Shown here in pieces: positions 61,052-64,000 of a DNA stretch of 64,000 nucleotides (its first letter is position 1; the number at the start of each line of letters is the position of its first letter). The translations under genes and the position numbers were made by a program. Source of the stretch: Sporosarcina ureilytica (GTDB taxonomy: Bacteria; Bacillota; Bacilli; Bacillales_A; Planococcaceae); contig NZ_CP017560.1 in assembly GCF_001753205.1 (NCBI RefSeq), forward strand, positions 1,054,001 through 1,118,000, written 5' to 3'. Below the pieces are notes generated by a model. The model was given only the letters and a program-made list of their open reading frames with translations. It ran no database searches and had not been told where the DNA came from.

Positions 61052-61315
61052 GGATAGACTTATGTACAAAGCCGCCTCTGCCGTATTTATTTAGAAAGTT
61101 TTAAACCACACTTTTCCAAGTGGGTGCTTGCAGAAATTTTCCTGTCTGTCTCTACAAATAATGTGTAAAGCATGCCATTCCAATTTCGATGTAAAACTCC
61201 CTTTTACTGTATAAAGGTTAAAACTTAATTGTAATACGAACAATGCAGCTTGTAACGTTAGTATACAGGAAGGAAAGGTAAAACACAATAGGCGATGACC
61301 CGTTAATCATTTCCA

Positions 61316-61360
61316 TTGCTTCTAATTTAAATAAATTTTATAATGAATGACAATCAGTCA
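61316..61360 (+). promoter_or_regulatory. tetR promoter and overlapping operator
   Basis: TTGCTT (61316-61321) and TATAAT (61339-61344) are 17 bp apart. The palindromic TGAATGACAATCAGTCA at 61344-61360 (ATGAC/GTCAT arms) starts at the -10 end. The identical 17-bp sequence recurs before the SMR genes. Confidence 0.82.
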
Positions 61361-61382
61361 TTTTGTTTGGAGGGGAAATTTG

Positions 61383-61958
61383 ATGAGTAAAAAGGAGAAC
61401 ATTGTTCATGCAGCGATTCAGATGTTTCAAGAAAAAGGAATTGATAAAACAACTGTTTCTGATATTGTGAAAAATGCCGGCATTGCACAAGGCACTTTTT
61501 ATTTATATTTTCCATCAAAACTTGCTTTGATGCCTGCGATTGCAGAAGTGATGGTAGAAAAAACGATGGATATTGTGAAAGATACCGTGCAAGAGGGTGC
61601 GCCATTTCAAGAGAAACTGGCTCAATTAGTAGAGGCAATATTTCTTGTTGCACGAGAGTATAATGAAATTCAAGCGCTGATTTATGCAGGGTTAGCGTCC
61701 ACCGAACATTTAAAAGTGTGGGAAACTGTCTATGCCCCGTTTTATCAATGGATCAGCGCACTCCTAATAGAAGCCGAACAAGCAAAAGTGGTACGAGATA
61801 CGATAAATATCGAGCGAACTTCCAAGCTATTAATTGGGCTAGTGGAATCTGCGGCTGAACAAGTGTATTTGTATGACGTGACCGATGAAACAGAAGTGAA
61901 TCGTCAAAAAGAAGAAGTGTTGTTATTTTTGCTTCATGCATTAGGTGTAAAGCAATAA
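61383..61958 (+). CDS. TetR-family transcriptional repressor
   Basis: 191 residues from ATG 61383 behind GGAGGGG. N-terminal helix-turn-helix: IVHAAIQMFQEKGIDKTTVSDIVKNAGIAQGTFYLYFPSKLAL. The C-terminal ligand domain is variable. It probably represses its own gene and the downstream SMR pair through the shared 17-bp operator, being released by a cationic drug or metabolite. Confidence 0.92.
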   Translation: MSKKENIVHAAIQMFQEKGIDKTTVSDIVKNAGIAQGTFYLYFPSKLALMPAIAEVMVEKTMDIVKDTVQEGAPFQEKLAQLVEAIFLVAREYNEIQALIYAGLASTEHLKVWETVYAPFYQWISALLIEAEQAKVVRDTINIERTSKLLIGLVESAAEQVYLYDVTDETEVNRQKEEVLLFLLHALGVKQ

Positions 61959-62054
61959 AGTATGAGGCTGGGGGCAAAGTTTAGAATGAACGCGTCCAGC
62001 CAGTGCGAATGGTATCGTGTCATAACGATTTCCATTTTTATTTTACAAACCAAG

Positions 62055-62071
62055 TGAATGACAATCAGTCA
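62055..62071 (+). promoter_or_regulatory. second TetR operator, before the SMR pair
   Basis: TGAATGACAATCAGTCA is identical over 17 bp to the site at 61344-61360 and lies 23 bp before the first SMR start codon. Confidence 0.8.
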
Positions 62072-62093
62072 CTAGAAGGTAGAGGGAGTTATT

Positions 62094-62441
62094 TTGGAGA
62101 AGAAATGGATGTATGTCGCATTAACAAGCTTTTTTGAGTTGGTATGGATATATGGATTTAATGTGGCAAATAGTTGGTGGCATTGGATATTGATTGTGGT
62201 ATTTATTTTTATAGACTTCCACTATTTAACGAAAGCATGTGAAGAACTACCGACAGGAACGGTTTATGCTATCTTTGCCGGAATTGGTACGGTTGGTACT
62301 GCCCTTATGGATGTTTTTTTATTTGGCGGCAGTTTAGGGTTTGGCAAAGTCGCGTTTATTATTATTTTAGTTATCGGTGTCATCGGATTAAATTTAGCCG
62401 ATAAAGCTGATGAGGAAGAGAGAGAGAAAGGACTTGCATAG
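62094..62441 (+). CDS. SMR-family multidrug efflux subunit (first)
   Basis: 115 residues with four transmembrane helices; the essential membrane Glu is in TSFFELVWIYGFN. TTG start 62094 follows GGGAGTTATT. GIGTVGTALMDVFLFGGSLGFGK is the conserved helix-3/loop region. It pairs with the next SMR gene 2 bp downstream, as in YkkCD or EbrAB heterodimers. Regulated by the adjacent TetR. Confidence 0.9.
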   Translation: MEKKWMYVALTSFFELVWIYGFNVANSWWHWILIVVFIFIDFHYLTKACEELPTGTVYAIFAGIGTVGTALMDVFLFGGSLGFGKVAFIIILVIGVIGLNLADKADEEEREKGLA

Positions 62442-62443
62442 CA

Positions 62444-62758
62444 ATGGGATGGTTGTTTGTTTTATTGGCTGCAATGAGTGAAGTCGTTGGGGTTATTGGT
62501 CTAAAAATGTATAGTCAGAAAAAAACATGGCGAAATGGACTCATTTACGGGTTGGGTTTTGCTGCCTCGTTCGCCTTTTTATATGTTGCTTTTAAATATT
62601 TACAAGTTAGTATCGCTTATGCAGTGTGGATAGGGATTGGAACGGCAGGAGCGGTGCTCATTAACATGGTGGTTTTTAATGAATCAAAAAGTATAGGAAG
62701 AATCATTAGCGTGGGGCTTATCATTATTGGCGTCGTTGGATTAAAAGCTTTGTCATAA
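62444..62758 (+). CDS. SMR-family multidrug efflux subunit (second)
   Basis: 104 residues with four helices; the essential Glu is in LAAMSEVVGVIGLK, and AYAVWIGIGTAGAVLINMVVFNES is the SMR signature. Forms an antiparallel heterodimer with the preceding subunit. The ribosome binding site AGAAAGGA lies at the end of the upstream gene. Confidence 0.92.
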   Translation: MGWLFVLLAAMSEVVGVIGLKMYSQKKTWRNGLIYGLGFAASFAFLYVAFKYLQVSIAYAVWIGIGTAGAVLINMVVFNESKSIGRIISVGLIIIGVVGLKALS

Positions 62759-62830
62759 GTAGTCACTCGATTTCTAACTCCCAATTTACAACTTACGTGC
62801 ATACGATAAAGAAAAGAGGGAGGAGAAGGA

Positions 62831-63451
62831 ATGGGTTTATTTATGAATCTAGACAAAAACCCAAAAATATTTAAAAATGATGATGAACTCATTGAGCCGA
62901 ATCAAGACATATATCGACAAGATGATATTGCTGAAATGATGATAGCACAGCAAAGAGCAAATGATAGATTGTATAAATCGCTGCAAGAAATCGAAAATAC
63001 GTATAAAAAACAATCGAGCATACAGGCGAGAAGAATTGCAAACATCCGTTATCATATCGAAGAATTGTATGATAACCAACAAAGGCGATATGACGACGAT
63101 GAGCAAGCTGTAAAATCTATGGCTCAATTGCATGAAGAAAATAAGTTGCTCTCTGAGAAAATTGAACAACAATTCAACTTGCAAAAAGAAATGTCGGAGA
63201 AATTATCAAATCATGAAGCATTTCAAACAGAAGTAATCGAACGATTAGAAAATCAAGAAGCGTTGGCGGAAAAAATATTAAGGAAGATTGATCATTTCCG
63301 TTCTATTTTATATGAACGGACTAATTTCCTCAGCGAAAAAATTGGTAAAGGATACGAAGCAACTTCCGCTTATATGACAAAGTTTATAAATGTAAATGCA
63401 TCATCTAAAGGTGATGAACAAACAAAAGAACGTGCGAAAAGCATTGAATGA
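62831..63451 (+). CDS. coiled-coil protein of unknown function
   Basis: 206 residues, no signal or membrane helix. Long coiled coils run through IQARRIANIRYHIEELYDNQQRRYDDDEQAV and EENKLLSEKIEQQFNLQKEMSEKL to about residue 160. GGGAGGAGAAGGA precedes the ATG. It resembles uncharacterised Bacillales coiled-coil proteins, with no reliable family. Ended by a strong terminator. Confidence 0.7.
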   Translation: MGLFMNLDKNPKIFKNDDELIEPNQDIYRQDDIAEMMIAQQRANDRLYKSLQEIENTYKKQSSIQARRIANIRYHIEELYDNQQRRYDDDEQAVKSMAQLHEENKLLSEKIEQQFNLQKEMSEKLSNHEAFQTEVIERLENQEALAEKILRKIDHFRSILYERTNFLSEKIGKGYEATSAYMTKFINVNASSKGDEQTKERAKSIE

Positions 63452-63456
63452 ACAAA

Positions 63457-63498
63457 AACGTTAGGCACAAAGAGTAGAATTTGTGCCTAACGTTTTTT
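63457..63498 (+). terminator. intrinsic terminator
   Basis: AACGTTAGGCACAAA pairs perfectly with TTTGTGCCTAACGTT, followed by TTTT. Confidence 0.9.
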
Positions 63499-63685
63499 GG
63501 TTATGAAGATGTTCCAATAAGTTCATCGATTGTTAAGTGCTTATTTTGGTTTGCTAAGGTCCCATTCTCATACTATGTTCCCTTTCAGAAGAAAAAAACA
63601 AACTGAACAAGTTAGATTTCTCCAAATCAATAGAAAATAGTGTATACTAATTGAAAGATTCCAAATTAAAAAGGGAGAGAGAAAG

Positions 63686-64000
63686 TTGCCAATAAATATT
63701 CCGAAAGCTTTACCAGCGCGTCGATTACTAAAGGAAGAAAAAATATTTGTGATGGATGAAGAACGTGCATCGACACAAGATATTCGTCCATTGAACATTG
63801 CAATATTGAATTTAATGCCGGAAAAGGAACGGACAGAATTACAGCTTTTACGCCTTTTAGGAAATACACCGCTTCAAGTCAATGTAACATTTTTACATAC
63901 AGCGACCCACGAATCGAAAAATATTAGTAAATCACATTTAGACAATTTTTATGAGACTTTTGAAGATGTGAAAAACCGTCGATTTGATGGACTCATTATA
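63686..64000 (+). CDS. metA: homoserine O-acyltransferase MetA (3' end outside window)
   Basis: The first 105 codons are visible, from TTG 63686 behind [49 protein letters not shown] and [17 protein letters not shown] are the N-terminal signature of MetA. It acylates homoserine (acetyl-CoA in Bacillus) at the entry to methionine synthesis. Upstream TATACT (63643-63648) may be its -10; no SAM riboswitch is visible in the ~190 bp before it. The catalytic Cys lies beyond the window. Confidence 0.92.
   Translation, partial: MPINIPKALPARRLLKEEKIFVMDEERASTQDIRPLNIAILNLMPEKERTELQLLRLLGNTPLQVNVTFLHTATHESKNISKSHLDNFYETFEDVKNRRFDGLII

Noticed and set aside
61960-62094. Guanidine (ykkC) riboswitch before the SMR pair
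   Set aside because: No conserved ykkC blocks are visible; a TetR operator explains regulation.
63499-63686. SAM (S-box) riboswitch before metA
   Set aside because: No S-box core sequences are visible in the ~190-bp upstream region.

Overview
The window looks like the chromosome of a low-GC, endospore-forming Bacillales. An alpha/beta-type SASP gene, a T-box leader, a TPP riboswitch, a perfect sigma-W-type promoter, a WalR-type box and many TTG/GTG starts behind strong AGGAGG-like ribosome binding sites all fit. Planococcaceae (Sporosarcina/Lysinibacillus-like) is my inference; no rRNA or tRNA marker is present to confirm it.

Layout. 0-7.1 kb: truncated alpha/beta hydrolase, cupin, signal peptidase I, an IS200/IS605 element (tnpA, tnpB, probable omega-RNA), a UvrD-like helicase and a paired CrcB/FluC fluoride channel. 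7.2-15 kb: TauE-type transporter, Dus, a YdjI/YdjG-like envelope-stress pair behind a sigma-W promoter, secreted nuclease, DUF421 protein, and an NhaC antiporter under a T-box with an apparent tyrosine specifier. 15-25 kb: flavin monooxygenase, tenA-thiZXY under a TPP riboswitch, a type III polyketide synthase with its methyltransferase, a DUF188 protein, proline dehydrogenase, M17 aminopeptidase and a lipoprotein.

25.4-41.2 kb is the accessory heart of the window. About a dozen unrelated, mostly small genes (membrane, secreted, lipoprotein, an ECF sigma/anti-sigma pair, TraX-like) lie on the + strand. Almost every pair is separated by a copy of a ~60-75 bp imperfect repeat. A copy contains a GGGCGC...GCGCC hairpin followed by a GGGCCATTTTG block. 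A XerC/D-like tyrosine recombinase gene sits near the 3' end. The layout resembles an integron cassette array but lacks a divergent intI and is in a Firmicute. An IS21 element (8-bp target duplication, interrupting a lipoprotein gene) and a group II intron (inside one repeat) have invaded it.

41.3-64 kb returns to ordinary genes: TRM11-like methyltransferase; a serine hydrolase / GATase / M19 dipeptidase operon; a ComEC-like MBL lipoprotein with a DUF3006 partner; a WYL regulator; lipoproteins; an IS3 element inside a terminator; SASP; RNase J; HtrA-like protease; a LysM-3D wall protein and an enolase-superfamily gene flanking a WalR-like box; GNAT and Yip1 proteins; a glycerophosphodiesterase; YpsA; a TetR repressor and paired SMR transporter sharing an identical 17-bp operator; and the start of metA. 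A ~365-nt stretch at 48.1-48.5 kb looks like a structured minus-strand RNA.
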